Assembly (NCBI RefSeq): GCF_004358095.2 | Contig: NZ_SMZJ02000005.1 | Location: forward strand, 62,001-126,000 | Length of the DNA stretch: 64,000 nt | Source: Seonamhaeicola sediminis | GTDB lineage: Bacteria; Bacteroidota; Bacteroidia; Flavobacteriales; Flavobacteriaceae | Direction: 5' to 3' | Shown: piece after piece, positions 1 through 9,871 of the stretch | Numbering within the stretch: position 1 is the stretch's first letter | How the letters are laid out: each line of letters starts with the position of its first letter | The notes under the pieces: generated by a model | Databases searched by the model: none | What the model was told of the DNA's origin: nothing | What the model saw: the letters and a program-made list of their open reading frames with translations, nothing else | Translations under genes and position numbers: made by a program

Positions 1-54
1 ACCCTTATTAATTGCAGCTCTAATTCCGTTTACATTATACGATATGATTTTCAC
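1..54 (-). CDS. xth: Exodeoxyribonuclease III, N-terminal fragment (cut by window edge)
   Basis: The reverse strand from 54 reads MKIISYNVNGIRAAINKG, the typical beginning of ExoIII/AP endonuclease, a metal-dependent 3'-5' exonuclease and abasic-site nuclease of base excision repair. The N of YNVNG is the conserved metal-proximal asparagine of the endonuclease/exonuclease/phosphatase fold. The start codon is GTG (54-52). An in-frame TAG lies eight codons upstream with no ATG between, so GTG is the only standard start. Only 18 codons are inside the window. It is divergent from the barrel gene at 232. Confidence 0.85.
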   Translation of the reverse strand, partial: MKIISYNVNGIRAAINKG

Positions 55-177
55 TTGATTCTCTTTTGTTTTCAGCTAAAATAAATAATACATTACTTTT
101 ACACCATAGCTTTATCAAGCATTTATACAGAAAACTATCAACATACTATTTTAGACTTATTTTAGTTTAAATATCTA

Positions 178-349
178 ATGAAAGCTTTGAATAAGATTTA
201 GTAATTACCAAAACTTGTTTTATCCCAAACTATGGGCGATTTCTTTGTTATCAAAAATTTTAAGTCCCCCCAACCAAAAGGTTGCTGCGGGTTAAAATTT
301 TATCTTGTCTTGAACTCATCACATAGTTTGGGTTATTCAAAGCTTTCAT
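178..349. repeat. Split inverted repeat at the 5' end of the outer-membrane protein gene
   Basis: A perfect 17-bp inverted repeat (ATGAAAGCTTTGAATAA at 178-194, its reverse complement at 333-349) and a perfect 11-bp one (CCCAAACTATG at 224-234, reverse complement at 322-332) are nested. On the right side the two arms are contiguous; on the left they are separated by 29 bases. A small hairpin (CAACC-AAAA-GGTTG, 271-284) sits near the centre. The structure covers the region where the start codon and signal peptide of the downstream gene should be. ATG 178 is in the same frame as that gene but hits TAG at 199-201. This looks like an inserted or rearranged palindromic element; the mechanism is inference. 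Confidence 0.7.
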
Positions 350-3300
350 ATTATCCTGTTTTGCTTTTTTTATTCATTTGTTATTTTAGTTTTTCACAAA
401 ACCAAAATTCTAACTACAAGTCTATTAAAATAGCAGTAAAAGAGTCTATTAAAATTGATAGTGTTAGTATTAATTCCAGTAGTTTTTCAATACAAAGAAA
501 AGACCAAACTTTAGTAGACTCATCCTATTATCACATTGATTTCCCCAAAGCACTTTTAACCTTTAAAAAGCCTATTGAAACAGATTCTATTATTATAAAC
601 TATCTAAAATTCCCAGAGTTCTTAACCAAAACCTATATGCAGTTAGATGAATCTATCATCATTTCTGATAACAGCAGTGCACAAACTTTATATAAATTAT
701 CGCAACCAAATAATAGCAACATATTTACACCTTTTGATGGGTTAACTACATCGGGGAGCATTTCTCGAGGCGTCACCATTGGAAACAATCAAAACTCTGT
801 ACTAAATAGTGAATTGGACTTACAAATTACAGGAAAATTAAACAATAAGGTCTCTTTAAGAGCCTCTATTCAAGATGCCAATATTCCTTTGCAAGAAAGT
901 GGATATAGCCAACGATTAGATGAATTTGACCAAGTTTTTATTGAACTTTTTAGTGACTCGTGGAATATCAGAGCCGGTGATATTGATCTACAAAATAATA
1001 ACTCCTATTTTGCAAGCTTCTCTAAGCGTGTGCAAGGGTTATCGGTTAATGCTAATTTAGGAACTAATGACTCTCAAAATAATGTTTTTGCAGCAGGAGC
1101 TATTGTACGCGGACAATTTACCCGAAGCCAGTTCACAGCCCAAGAAGGTAATCAAGGACCCTATAAATTACAAGGTACCAATGGTGAATTGTTTGTACTT
1201 ATTGTATCTGGAAGTGAAACCGTTTATGTTAACGGTGTGCCTGTAAAACGTGGTGAAGACCAAGATTACATCATAGATTATAACGCTGGAGAAATAATTT
1301 TCAACTCCACCTACCCTATCACTTCTGAAATGCGGATCACGGTAGATTATCAATTCAGTGAACGCAACTATTCTAGATTTGTAGCATACGGAGGAGGAAA
1401 TCTTAACAGTGATAGATTGAAAATTGGAGTTTCTGTATATTCTGAAAGCGATGCTAAAAACCAACCTCTACAACAAAATTTGTCTGATGAACAAATTCAA
1501 ATTCTGGCAGATGCTGGAGACGACAGAACCCAAATGGTGGCCCCTTCAGAAGTTCAAGAAGCTTTAAATGAAAACCGCATTTTATATAAAAAAGAACTTA
1601 TTGGTGGTATTGAAGCTTTTGTTTTTTCTAATGACCCTAATGATGAATTATATCGGGTAACTTTCACTCAAGTTGGCACTAATAAAGGTGATTATGTACT
1701 AAGCAGCACCAATACTGTGAACAATATTTACGAATATGCAGGTGTTAATCAAGGAAATTATGCTCCCATAGTTCAATTGGTAGCCCCAACTAGACTTCAA
1801 ATTGCCGTTATTAATGGTAGCTACAAACCGCATGAAAAAACTAATATAAACTTTGAATTGGCTGGTAGCAAAAACGATTTAAACCTTTTTTCAAGTTTAG
1901 ATGATAATAACAACAACGGTGTTGCCGGTAAGATAAACATAGAACAAAGTCTCGTGAAAAAAGATAGTCTATGGTCTTTAAATGTATTTGCAAACACAGA
2001 CTATATACAAGATAATTATAGAACCATTGAAAGGTTATATAATGCAGAATTTGCCCGAGACTGGAATTTATTATCTTCAGACGGTACCGTTTCTAATATG
2101 AGTATTGGAGATCAAACTTTAATACATTCTGGTTTGCGATTGTTTCATCCAAAAAAAGGCCTAGTAAACTATCAATTTGAACATTTAAATTATTCTATTG
2201 ATTTTAATGGAAATCGGCATGTGGCCAATATTAATTTGTTATTAAATAAACTAAGAGTTAATTCACATAGTAGTTTTTTAAAAGCTACATCTAATATAAA
2301 CAAATCTTCCTTTTTAAGGTCTCATAGTACAATTACCTATGGTATGAAAAAAAGCTGGATTGGAACCAAGTTAGCTATTGAAGACAATGAGCAAAGAGAA
2401 GTTTCTACCAATACTTTAACACCACTAAGCCAGAAATTTAAATCTTATGAAATTTTCGCCGGCGTTGGAGACAGCACTAGAATTTTTGTGGAACTGGGTT
2501 ATAAAAACCGAGTTAATGATAGTATTAGGAACAACCAATTACAAAAAGTGAATACTTCCAATACCTTTTACCTAAATTCTAAACTCATTCAAAACAAGAA
2601 TACCAATCTGTCTATTTATACTAACTATAGGAATTTAAAAAGTGAAGAAACAGGTCTTAATGATGAGCAATCTGTAAATTCCAGATTACAATTCAACCAG
2701 AAGCTATTTAAAAATATAGTTCAGTGGAACACTATTTATGAAACCAATTCTGGCACTTTACCTCAACAAGATTTTACCTATGTAGAGGTAGAAGCAGGAC
2801 AAGGTACTTACACTTGGGTTGACTATAACAACAATGGTATTCAGGAATTAGAAGAGTTTGAAATTGCACAGTTTCAAGATCAAGGTAAATATATAAGGGT
2901 GTTATTGCCAAATCGAATTTTTATTAAGACCCACCAAAACAGACTTAGCCAGACCTTAACTATCAATCCATCACAATGGTCTGTAAGCGAAAAAAAATCA
3001 AAAAAATTCTGGTCGCATTTTTATAACCAGACAAGCTATTTAATCGACAGAAAAAACAGAAGAGACAATAACAGTTTTAATCTCAATCCGTTTAAAAGTG
3101 ATGATAATAATCAGCTAGGTTTACAGTTAAACTTCAGAAACGTGTTGTTTTATAATAGAGGAAAACAAAAATACACAACCTCTTACACGTATTTAGAAAA
3201 CAAAACTAGAAATATTTTATCCATTGGTTTTGTTGAGAATAGTTTACAAAGTCATCAATTAAACTTTAACCATAAGTTATCAGAAAATTGGCTAATCTCC

Positions 3301-3765
3301 TTTTTTTCAGCTAGTGAAAAAAACCAAAGTTTGAGTGAGAATTTTGCCAGTAGAAACTACAACTTTGAAGAAACCCGTTTTAATCCTAAATTATCTTATT
3401 TATTTAATGACAACTCTAGTTTTGATGTATTTTATCAATTTGCTCAAAAAGAAAATATAATAGGAGGGTTAGAATTCTTAAAACAACAAAAATATGGAGC
3501 GTCTTTTATGTTTTCTAAAAATGCTAAAAGTGCTATTAATGGTGAATTCAATTTCTTTTCGAATATATTTAATGGCAATGCTAACTCACCCGTAGCTTAC
3601 CAAATGTTAGAAGGTTTGCAATCAGGAAAAAACTTTACATGGACGCTTTTGGCACAAAAAAAACTAACTAATTTTTTAGACCTAAATTTAAGCTACTTTG
3701 GAAGAAAAACAGAAACTAGCAACACCATCCATACAGGTTCCATACAGTTGAAAGCTTACTTTTAA
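232..3765 (+). CDS. Large outer-membrane beta-barrel protein of unknown function
   Basis: An open frame of 1177 codons. The signal peptide sequence (LSYYPVLLFLFICYFSFSQ) begins only about 40 residues after ATG 232, and no ATG lies closer, so the true start is uncertain: ATG 232 with an unusual extension, TTG 328, or a lost start at ATG 178. The mature protein has a soluble N-terminal part (to about residue 160), then a conserved block rich in GNNQNSVLNSELDLQ and an EFDQVFIEL/AGDID stretch, then many alternating hydrophobic strands ending in the aromatic-containing QLKAYF, typical of an outer-membrane barrel. I recognise it as a conserved flavobacterial barrel family related in style to large translocon-like proteins, but cannot assign a function. 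It is convergent with the M28 peptidase, sharing the stop tetramer TTAA. Confidence 0.75.
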   Translation: MGDFFVIKNFKSPQPKGCCGLKFYLVLNSSHSLGYSKLSYYPVLLFLFICYFSFSQNQNSNYKSIKIAVKESIKIDSVSINSSSFSIQRKDQTLVDSSYYHIDFPKALLTFKKPIETDSIIINYLKFPEFLTKTYMQLDESIIISDNSSAQTLYKLSQPNNSNIFTPFDGLTTSGSISRGVTIGNNQNSVLNSELDLQITGKLNNKVSLRASIQDANIPLQESGYSQRLDEFDQVFIELFSDSWNIRAGDIDLQNNNSYFASFSKRVQGLSVNANLGTNDSQNNVFAAGAIVRGQFTRSQFTAQEGNQGPYKLQGTNGELFVLIVSGSETVYVNGVPVKRGEDQDYIIDYNAGEIIFNSTYPITSEMRITVDYQFSERNYSRFVAYGGGNLNSDRLKIGVSVYSESDAKNQPLQQNLSDEQIQILADAGDDRTQMVAPSEVQEALNENRILYKKELIGGIEAFVFSNDPNDELYRVTFTQVGTNKGDYVLSSTNTVNNIYEYAGVNQGNYAPIVQLVAPTRLQIAVINGSYKPHEKTNINFELAGSKNDLNLFSSLDDNNNNGVAGKINIEQSLVKKDSLWSLNVFANTDYIQDNYRTIERLYNAEFARDWNLLSSDGTVSNMSIGDQTLIHSGLRLFHPKKGLVNYQFEHLNYSIDFNGNRHVANINLLLNKLRVNSHSSFLKATSNINKSSFLRSHSTITYGMKKSWIGTKLAIEDNEQREVSTNTLTPLSQKFKSYEIFAGVGDSTRIFVELGYKNRVNDSIRNNQLQKVNTSNTFYLNSKLIQNKNTNLSIYTNYRNLKSEETGLNDEQSVNSRLQFNQKLFKNIVQWNTIYETNSGTLPQQDFTYVEVEAGQGTYTWVDYNNNGIQELEEFEIAQFQDQGKYIRVLLPNRIFIKTHQNRLSQTLTINPSQWSVSEKKSKKFWSHFYNQTSYLIDRKNRRDNNSFNLNPFKSDDNNQLGLQLNFRNVLFYNRGKQKYTTSYTYLENKTRNILSIGFVENSLQSHQLNFNHKLSENWLISFFSASEKNQSLSENFASRNYNFEETRFNPKLSYLFNDNSSFDVFYQFAQKENIIGGLEFLKQQKYGASFMFSKNAKSAINGEFNFFSNIFNGNANSPVAYQMLEGLQSGKNFTWTLLAQKKLTNFLDLNLSYFGRKTETSNTIHTGSIQLKAYF

Positions 3766-4676
3766 GGAGCGTCAATTTTATTAAACACAGAGATTATAAC
3801 GTTTACTGCTTCTGTATAAAATTCTGGATGAATATTTTCAAAATCATCGGTTGCTTCATGATAATCCTCATGGTCTTCTACTCCAAAATATAAAAATGGA
3901 ATACCTTTTTTATGAAAATTAGAGTGGTCTGACGCATACACCCAATTATCTTTATCATCATAACCATCATGACCTGTAATAAGGTCTATTTTTTTTGATT
4001 CTATACAACAAACAGCTTTTCTAAAAAATGTATTAATATTAGAACCAGCTACATACAACTCATTTTTATTACTGCGGCTAATCATATCCATGTTAAGATT
4101 AGCTTTTATCATTTTTATAGAAAAAGGGAGGTTTTTTACAAAATAATAAGACCCTTGCATACCCAGTTCTTCAGCATCAAAAGCTGCTAAAATAACTGAA
4201 TGTTTTGGTGGATATTTTTGAAAATATTCGGCAAAACCAAAAAGAGCACCTATACCAGATGCATTATCATCTGCACCATTATAAATGATTCCATTATTAA
4301 TTCCTAGATGGTCATAGTGGGCACTTAAAATAATAAACTTATTGGGTTCAAGAGTTCCTTTTATATAGCCTAAAACATTGGTGCCTTTATATTCCTTTCT
4401 TCCTTTTATAAATTTAAAAGGTTGCTCATAAGATTTTTTAAAAGGCTGTACTTTTAAACTATAAAATTGGTTTATAATATACTTCTTTGCTTTAATAGCT
4501 CCGTTAGTACCAGTAAGTCTACCTTCAAATGCATCTGAAGATAATGTTTCTACATGTCGTAAAAGAGCTTCTTCACTAAAATAAGACACTGTTGGTTCTT
4601 GTGAAAAAGTAAAAGAAACACTTAAAACACATATAGTTACTAAGGCTAAACTCTTGGATAAAATATTGAGAACCAT
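3762..4676 (-). CDS. Secreted M28 family zinc aminopeptidase
   Basis: This is a 304-residue zinc metallopeptidase of family M28. The start at 4676 is chosen because it places a clean signal peptide (MVLNILSKSLALVTICVLS, cleavage after SFSQ) at the N-terminus; the open frame extends 23 codons further to 4745, but that extension would overlap the sdhB terminator. The two-zinc ligand motifs are all present: SAHYDHLG, GADDNASG, AEELG, LNMDM and the late DYHEATDD histidine. It probably trims peptides in the periplasm or at the surface. Its stop codon interlocks with that of the convergent barrel gene (TTAA, 3762-3765). Substrate is unknown. Confidence 0.85.
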   Translation of the reverse strand: MVLNILSKSLALVTICVLSVSFTFSQEPTVSYFSEEALLRHVETLSSDAFEGRLTGTNGAIKAKKYIINQFYSLKVQPFKKSYEQPFKFIKGRKEYKGTNVLGYIKGTLEPNKFIILSAHYDHLGINNGIIYNGADDNASGIGALFGFAEYFQKYPPKHSVILAAFDAEELGMQGSYYFVKNLPFSIKMIKANLNMDMISRSNKNELYVAGSNINTFFRKAVCCIESKKIDLITGHDGYDDKDNWVYASDHSNFHKKGIPFLYFGVEDHEDYHEATDDFENIHPEFYTEAVNVIISVFNKIDAP

Positions 4677-4732
4677 CAAAATATTAGGCTTTAAATATCT
4701 AAGATACGTTTTTTCATAAACTATACGTAAAT

Positions 4733-4762
4733 AAAAAAAGCCCATACCGTTTGGTATGAGCT
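4733..4762 (-). terminator. Rho-independent terminator of the sdhCAB operon
   Basis: Read on the minus strand, AGCTCATACC and GGTATGGGCT form a 10-bp stem (one G-U pair) around an AAAC loop, followed by seven T residues. It lies 25 bases after the sdhB stop codon. Confidence 0.85.
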
Positions 4763-4786
4763 TGTGCTTATTTTTTACTTGCTTAT

Positions 4787-5545
4787 TTATTTCACAGATG
4801 CTTTTATAAGCTCTCTATTCATCCTTGCAATATTATCTAATGAGATACCCTTAGGACACTCTATCTCACATGCTCCGGTATTTGTGCAGTTTCCAAAACC
4901 CTCTAAATCCATTTGAGCTACCATATTCTTAACACGGTCAGCAGCTTCAATTTGTCCTTGAGGTAATAACGCATACTGTGATACTTTAGCACCAACAAAC
5001 AACATAGCCGAAGAATTTTTACAAGTAGCTACACAGGCACCACAACCAATACAAGTTGCAGCATCCATAGCTTCATCAGCGGCATGTTTAGAAATTGGAA
5101 TAGCATTAGCATCTTGAGTATTTCCAGAAGTATTTACCGAAATATATCCTCCTGCTTGCTGTATTCGCTCAAAAGCACTTCTATCTACTACCAAATCTTT
5201 AATAACTGGGAAAGCAGCTGCTCTAAATGGTTCTATATAAATAGTATCACCATCATTAAACATACGCATATGTAACTGACAAGTAGTTACACCCCTATCG
5301 GGCCCGTGCGCTTCACCATTGATATATAATGAACACATACCACAAATACCTTCACGACAATCATGATCAAAAGCAACAGGTTCATCTCCTTCAGCAATTA
5401 ATTGTTCATTCAGAACATCCATCATCTCTAAAAAAGACATATGTTCTGAAATATCATTTACCTTGTAAGTTTGCATCTTACCTTTAGATTGTGCATCTTT
5501 TTGACGCCAAATCTTTAATGTTAAATTCATTCCTTTTCCAGACAT
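4787..5545 (-). CDS. sdhB: Succinate dehydrogenase/fumarate reductase iron-sulfur subunit
   Basis: A 252-residue iron-sulfur subunit of complex II, passing electrons from the flavoprotein to the membrane anchor at the cytoplasmic face of the inner membrane. The [2Fe-2S] ligands are C63, C68, C71 and C89 (CREGICGMC then CQ); the C-terminal ferredoxin domain has C165, C168, C171 and C175 plus C220, C226 and C230, which by family pattern hold the [4Fe-4S] and [3Fe-4S] clusters. It is the last gene of sdhCAB, 7 bases after sdhA, and is followed by a strong terminator. Confidence 0.97.
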   Translation of the reverse strand: MSGKGMNLTLKIWRQKDAQSKGKMQTYKVNDISEHMSFLEMMDVLNEQLIAEGDEPVAFDHDCREGICGMCSLYINGEAHGPDRGVTTCQLHMRMFNDGDTIYIEPFRAAAFPVIKDLVVDRSAFERIQQAGGYISVNTSGNTQDANAIPISKHAADEAMDAATCIGCGACVATCKNSSAMLFVGAKVSQYALLPQGQIEAADRVKNMVAQMDLEGFGNCTNTGACEIECPKGISLDNIARMNRELIKASVK

Positions 5546-5552
5546 AACTTTC

Positions 5553-7568
5553 TTATTTGTATGAACGTTGTTTTAATTCTATATCCTTAAATTCTAACTC
5601 TTCTTTGTGAAGCACTGCATCCCCTGGTTCTCCTTTATACTCCCAAGCAGCTACAAAAGCGAAGTTCTTATCATCCCTTTTTGCTTCACCTTTTTGAGGT
5701 CCAGATTCCTCAGCAGATTCTTCTCTAAAATGACCTCCGCAAGATTCTTCTCTCATCAAGGCATCTTTAGCAAATAACTCACCTAATTCTAGAAAGTCTG
5801 CAACTCGACCTGCTTTTTCAAGTTCAGGGTTCATTTCATTTGCTGAACCTGGCACTTTAACATCTTTCCAAAACTCTTCCCTAAGAGCTTTTATCTCTGA
5901 CATGGCTTCTTTTAATCCCTTTTCATTTCGAGACATTCCTGCTTTATCCCACATAATTTTTCCCAGACGCTTATGAAAATAATCTACAGACTTGCTTCCT
6001 TTGTTATTCATAAAGAAGTCTATTCTATCTTTTACAGATTTTTCGGCTTCGTCAAATTCTTTAGAATCTGTTGGGATTGCTCCAGTTCTAATATCTTCTG
6101 ATAGATAATCACCAATTGTGTAAGGTAATACAAAATAACCATCTGCCAAACCTTGCATTAAAGCAGAGGCACCTAACCTGTTAGCTCCGTGGTCTGAGAA
6201 GTTGGCTTCACCTATACAGTATAAACCAGGAACGGTAGTCATTAAATTATAATCCACCCAAACACCTCCCATAGTATAATGAACTGCTGGATAAATCATC
6301 ATAGGTGTTTTATACGGATTGTCATCTACAATTTTCTCGTACATTTGGAAAAGGTTTCCGTACTTAGCTTCAACTATTTTTTCTCCGAGTTCTGTGATTT
6401 TTGCTTTAGACGGATTATCAATTCCTTGAATCTTAGCTTGCTCTTTACCATAGCGCTCTATGGCCGATGCAAAATCTAAATATACTGCTTCTCCTGTAGC
6501 ATTAACGCCGTAACCAGCATCACAGCGCTCTTTGGCAGCACGAGATGCTACATCTCTTGGTACAAGATTTCCAAATGCAGGATAACGTCTTTCTAAGTAA
6601 TAATCCCTTTCGTCTTCAGACAAGTCGGTTGGTTTTTTACGACCTTCTCTAATAGCCTTAACATCTTCTAAATTCTTAGGAACCCATATACGTCCATCAT
6701 TTCGTAAGGACTCTGACATTAAGGTTAACTTAGACTGGTAATCTCCAGAACGCGGAATACAGGTTGGATGAATTTGTGTATAACAAGGGTTAGCAAAAAA
6801 CGCTCCTTTTTTATGAATCTTCCATGCTGCTGTAGCATTAGAACCCATAGCATTGGTTGATAGGAAATAAACATTTCCGTACCCCCCCGAACCAACAACT
6901 ACCGCATGTGCAGAATGACGCTCTATCTCACCGGTAATTAAATTTCTGGCAATAATTCCTCTGGCTTTTTCATCTACAATTACCACGTCTAACATTTCAT
7001 GACGATTGTACATTTGAATCTTACCACGAGCAATTTGGCGGTTCATTGCAGAGTATGCTCCCAATAATAACTGCTGTCCCGTTTGTCCTTTGGCATAAAA
7101 TGTTCTTGACACAAGAACACCACCAAAAGAACGATTATCCAACAACCCGCCATAATCACGAGCAAAAGGAACACCCTGCGCCACACATTGGTCAATTATA
7201 TTTGCTGAAACTTCAGCTAAACGATATACGTTGGCCTCACGAGAACGGTAATCACCTCCCTTTACAGTATCATAAAACAATCTGTAAACTGAGTCTCCAT
7301 CACCCATATAATTCTTTGCTGCATTGATTCCTCCTTGAGCTGCAATAGAGTGTGCACGTCTTGGAGAATCTTGATAAGCAAATGCCTTTACATTGTATCC
7401 TAACTCAGCCAGAGTAGCTGCAGCAGAACCTCCTGCTAAACCAGTTCCAACAACAATTATGTCTATATTACGCTTGTTAGCTGGATTAACTAAGTTGATT
7501 TTATCTTTATAAGAGGTCCATTTATCTTTGATTGGACCCTTTGGTACTTTTGAATCTAAAACACTCAT
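5553..7568 (-). CDS. sdhA: Succinate dehydrogenase/fumarate reductase flavoprotein subunit
   Basis: A 671-residue catalytic subunit of complex II, oxidising succinate to fumarate in the TCA cycle. The FAD-binding [10 protein letters not shown] (41-50) and the covalent-FAD site AHSIAAQGG with H73 are present, as are the capping-domain [15 protein letters not shown] block and the [14 protein letters not shown] segment. The length and the N-terminal extension of about 30 residues before the dinucleotide fold fit the long SdhA type found with single-subunit b-type anchors in Bacteroidota. It sits 10 bases downstream of sdhC. Confidence 0.97.
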   Translation of the reverse strand: MSVLDSKVPKGPIKDKWTSYKDKINLVNPANKRNIDIIVVGTGLAGGSAAATLAELGYNVKAFAYQDSPRRAHSIAAQGGINAAKNYMGDGDSVYRLFYDTVKGGDYRSREANVYRLAEVSANIIDQCVAQGVPFARDYGGLLDNRSFGGVLVSRTFYAKGQTGQQLLLGAYSAMNRQIARGKIQMYNRHEMLDVVIVDEKARGIIARNLITGEIERHSAHAVVVGSGGYGNVYFLSTNAMGSNATAAWKIHKKGAFFANPCYTQIHPTCIPRSGDYQSKLTLMSESLRNDGRIWVPKNLEDVKAIREGRKKPTDLSEDERDYYLERRYPAFGNLVPRDVASRAAKERCDAGYGVNATGEAVYLDFASAIERYGKEQAKIQGIDNPSKAKITELGEKIVEAKYGNLFQMYEKIVDDNPYKTPMMIYPAVHYTMGGVWVDYNLMTTVPGLYCIGEANFSDHGANRLGASALMQGLADGYFVLPYTIGDYLSEDIRTGAIPTDSKEFDEAEKSVKDRIDFFMNNKGSKSVDYFHKRLGKIMWDKAGMSRNEKGLKEAMSEIKALREEFWKDVKVPGSANEMNPELEKAGRVADFLELGELFAKDALMREESCGGHFREESAEESGPQKGEAKRDDKNFAFVAAWEYKGEPGDAVLHKEELEFKDIELKQRSYK

Positions 7569-7578
7569 ATGCTAAAAA

Positions 7579-8253
7579 TTAATGGTGATTAAAATGATGG
7601 TAAACAGCTACAATGATAAATCCTAATGGGATAATGAAAGAATAAATCTTCCCAAACTTTTGCAACGCTTTTTTTCTACCAGCTGTTGATCCCATAGATT
7701 GAAATGCCGATGTAAACCCATGCAGTAAGTGTAACGCCAATAAAATAAAAGATACCACATAAGCTACAACTCTTGTAGGGCTTTCAAACTTAGCAACAAT
7801 TTCATGAAAGTATCTATACTCTCCCCCGTGCATACCAGACATATCGCCTTTAATATATTTTACATTGATTTCGGGTATCCAGAAATCTATAAAATGTAAT
7901 ACCAGAAAAGCTAGTATCACTAATCCGCTGTAAATCATATTTCTACTCATCCAAGTAGAGTTTGCAGCACCATTGTTCTTTGCATAAGAAACTCCAAGAG
8001 CCTTTCTGTTTTTTAACTCTAGCACAAATCCCATTACAAAGTGGAAAACAACACCAAAAATCAATACAGGCTGCAATGCAAATTGTACCGCTGGATTAGT
8101 TCCCATAAAGTGAGAAAGCTCGTTAAAGACATCTTCACTAAACACCGAAGTAATGTTAACTGCTAGGTGAATAATTAAGAAAAACATGAGAAAGAATGCA
8201 GAAAGCGCCATGGCAACTTTTCTTCCTATCGAAGATTTAAAAAATCCGCTCAT
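7579..8253 (-). CDS. sdhC: Succinate dehydrogenase cytochrome b subunit
   Basis: A 224-residue membrane anchor with five predicted transmembrane helices, of the b558-like SdhC family that replaces the separate SdhC and SdhD. Histidines suitable as heme ligands lie in the helices (LIIHLAVN, FHFVMGF, VLHFIDF, LALHLLHGF). This kind of anchor carries two b hemes and connects SdhAB to menaquinone. It is the first gene of sdhCAB, with a good promoter 24 bases upstream. Confidence 0.95.
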   Translation of the reverse strand: MSGFFKSSIGRKVAMALSAFFLMFFLIIHLAVNITSVFSEDVFNELSHFMGTNPAVQFALQPVLIFGVVFHFVMGFVLELKNRKALGVSYAKNNGAANSTWMSRNMIYSGLVILAFLVLHFIDFWIPEINVKYIKGDMSGMHGGEYRYFHEIVAKFESPTRVVAYVVSFILLALHLLHGFTSAFQSMGSTAGRKKALQKFGKIYSFIIPLGFIIVAVYHHFNHH

Positions 8254-8276
8254 TATTTAATTTATTTAGTAAGTTG

Positions 8277-8307
8277 CAAAGGTAAATTACTATACATTCA
8301 TAGACAA
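8277..8307 (-). promoter_or_regulatory. Bacteroidota-type promoter of sdhCAB
   Basis: On the minus strand a TTG (8307-8305), 20 bases, then TACCTTTG (8284-8277) match the Bacteroidota -33 TTG and -7 TAnnTTTG elements. The sdhC start codon is 23 bases downstream. Confidence 0.65.
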
Positions 8308-8319
8308 TATGCAAATGAT

Positions 8320-8344
8320 TAATTATTCTTATTTAGAATAATTA
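8320..8344. promoter_or_regulatory. Perfect 10-bp dyad upstream of the sdhC promoter
   Basis: TAATTATTCT and AGAATAATTA are perfect 10-bp arms separated by TATTT. The dyad lies just upstream of the sdhC -33 element, where an activator or iron-responsive regulator could bind. The core TATTTAGA also occurs in the sufA promoter dyad region. The remaining intergenic bases to 8523 show nothing else I can name. Confidence 0.45.
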
Positions 8345-8523
8345 TAAGTAATAATACTTAGTTTTAAAAAATGATAAAAATCATATTAGATAAAAATAGT
8401 TAAAACAATTTTAAAGAGCGTACTATAGTAATATTTTCAGTCTTTAATTATTATACACCAAGCAACTTATTAAAAGTGTACTTTATTTTTTAATTTTACT
8501 CAATTATAACTACTCACAATCCA

Positions 8524-9816
8524 ATGAAATATTCTGCAATAAACAACACGTTATTTATAAAAAACAGAAAAAACTTTGCTTCTGAAATGAAATCTAAAAG
8601 TTTAGCTGTTTTTAATTCAAATGATATATACCCAATTAGTGCTGATAGCACCTTACCTTTTCAACAACATCGTGATATTTTTTTTCTAAGTGGAGTTGAT
8701 CAGGAAGAAAGTATTTTAGTTTTATTTCCTGATTGCCCAAAAGAAAAGCACCGAGAAATATTGTTCTTAAGAGAAACCAATGACCATATTGCTGTTTGGG
8801 AAGGAGAAAAACTTACCAAAGAAAAAGCTTTTGAGGTTAGCGGTATAAAAACAGTATACTGGTTACAAGACATGGAAAAAATCATGTTTGAAATCATGAC
8901 CCAATGTGAAACCGTTTATATCAACACCAATGAACATTATCGCTCTAATGTTGAAGTTGAAACAAGAGAAGACCGTTTTACCAAATGGTTAAAAGAAAAA
9001 TATCCGGCGCATACTGTTGCTAAAAGTAATCCTATTTTGCAAAGGCTACGGTCTTTAAAAGACAATATTGAAATTGATTTAATTCAGCAGGCATGTAATA
9101 TTACCGAAAAAGGATTCCGTAGGGTTCTTGATTTTGTAAAACCAGGTGTATGGGAATATGAAATTGAAGCAGAATACATCCATGAATTTATTAGAAATCG
9201 TTCTAAAGGATTTGCTTACACCCCAATAATTGCCTCAGGTAACAATGCCAATGTTTTGCATTACATTGAAAACAACCAACAATGTAAAGAAGGTGATCTA
9301 ATTCTTATGGATGTTGGCGCAGAATACGCCAATTATGCCAGTGATATGACTAGAACCATTCCAATTTCAGGCAAGTTTTCCAACAGACAAAAAGCCGTTT
9401 ACAATGCTGTTTTAAAAGTAAAAAATGAAGCCACAAAAATGTTAGTCCCTGGAACGCTTTGGGAAGCATATCATATTGAAGTTGGTAAAATTATGACATC
9501 AGAATTGATAGGTTTAGGATTGCTAGATAAAGCTGATGTTCAAAACGAAAATCCAGAGTGGCCAGCCTATAAAAAATACTTCATGCATGGAACCAGTCAC
9601 CACATGGGATTAGACACACATGATTATGGCATTTTAACAGAGCCTATGCAATCAAATATGGTTTTTACGGTTGAACCCGGTATTTACATCCCAGATGAAG
9701 GGTTTGGTGTTAGACTAGAAGATGATGTAGTTATTCAAGAAACAGGAGAACCAATTAACTTAATGAAAAATATTCCTGTTGAGATTGAAGAAATTGAATC
9801 TATCATGAATTCATAA
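8524..9816 (+). CDS. pepP: Xaa-Pro aminopeptidase (M24, aminopeptidase P type)
   Basis: A 430-residue dimetal peptidase releasing N-terminal residues before proline. The N-terminal creatinase-like domain (about 1-175) is followed by the pita-bread M24 catalytic domain. Metal ligands are seen in LMDVGAEYANYASDMTRT (two Asp), HGTSHHMGLDTHD (His), TVEPGIY (Glu) and RLEDDVV (Glu). No signal peptide, so cytoplasmic. It is a single gene, divergent from sdhC and ended by a hairpin terminator. Confidence 0.95.
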   Translation: MKYSAINNTLFIKNRKNFASEMKSKSLAVFNSNDIYPISADSTLPFQQHRDIFFLSGVDQEESILVLFPDCPKEKHREILFLRETNDHIAVWEGEKLTKEKAFEVSGIKTVYWLQDMEKIMFEIMTQCETVYINTNEHYRSNVEVETREDRFTKWLKEKYPAHTVAKSNPILQRLRSLKDNIEIDLIQQACNITEKGFRRVLDFVKPGVWEYEIEAEYIHEFIRNRSKGFAYTPIIASGNNANVLHYIENNQQCKEGDLILMDVGAEYANYASDMTRTIPISGKFSNRQKAVYNAVLKVKNEATKMLVPGTLWEAYHIEVGKIMTSELIGLGLLDKADVQNENPEWPAYKKYFMHGTSHHMGLDTHDYGILTEPMQSNMVFTVEPGIYIPDEGFGVRLEDDVVIQETGEPINLMKNIPVEIEEIESIMNS

Positions 9817-9820
9817 AATA

Positions 9821-9848
9821 AAAAGAGGGGCTAAAACCCCTCTTTTTT
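9821..9848. terminator. Bidirectional terminator between pepP and the aspartate kinase gene
   Basis: AAAAGAGGGG and CCCCTCTTTT pair around a CTAAAA loop, with T runs on both strands. It lies just after the pepP stop and just after the end of the convergent kinase gene. Confidence 0.88.
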
Positions 9849-9871
9849 ATTGCCCAAACCAGATCATATTT

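Noticed and set aside
195-332. Invertible DNA switch that restores the barrel protein's start
   Set aside because: Reading the flipped orientation from ATG 178 reaches TAA after about 29 codons, so inversion does not create a full-length gene. Kept only as a rearrangement finding.
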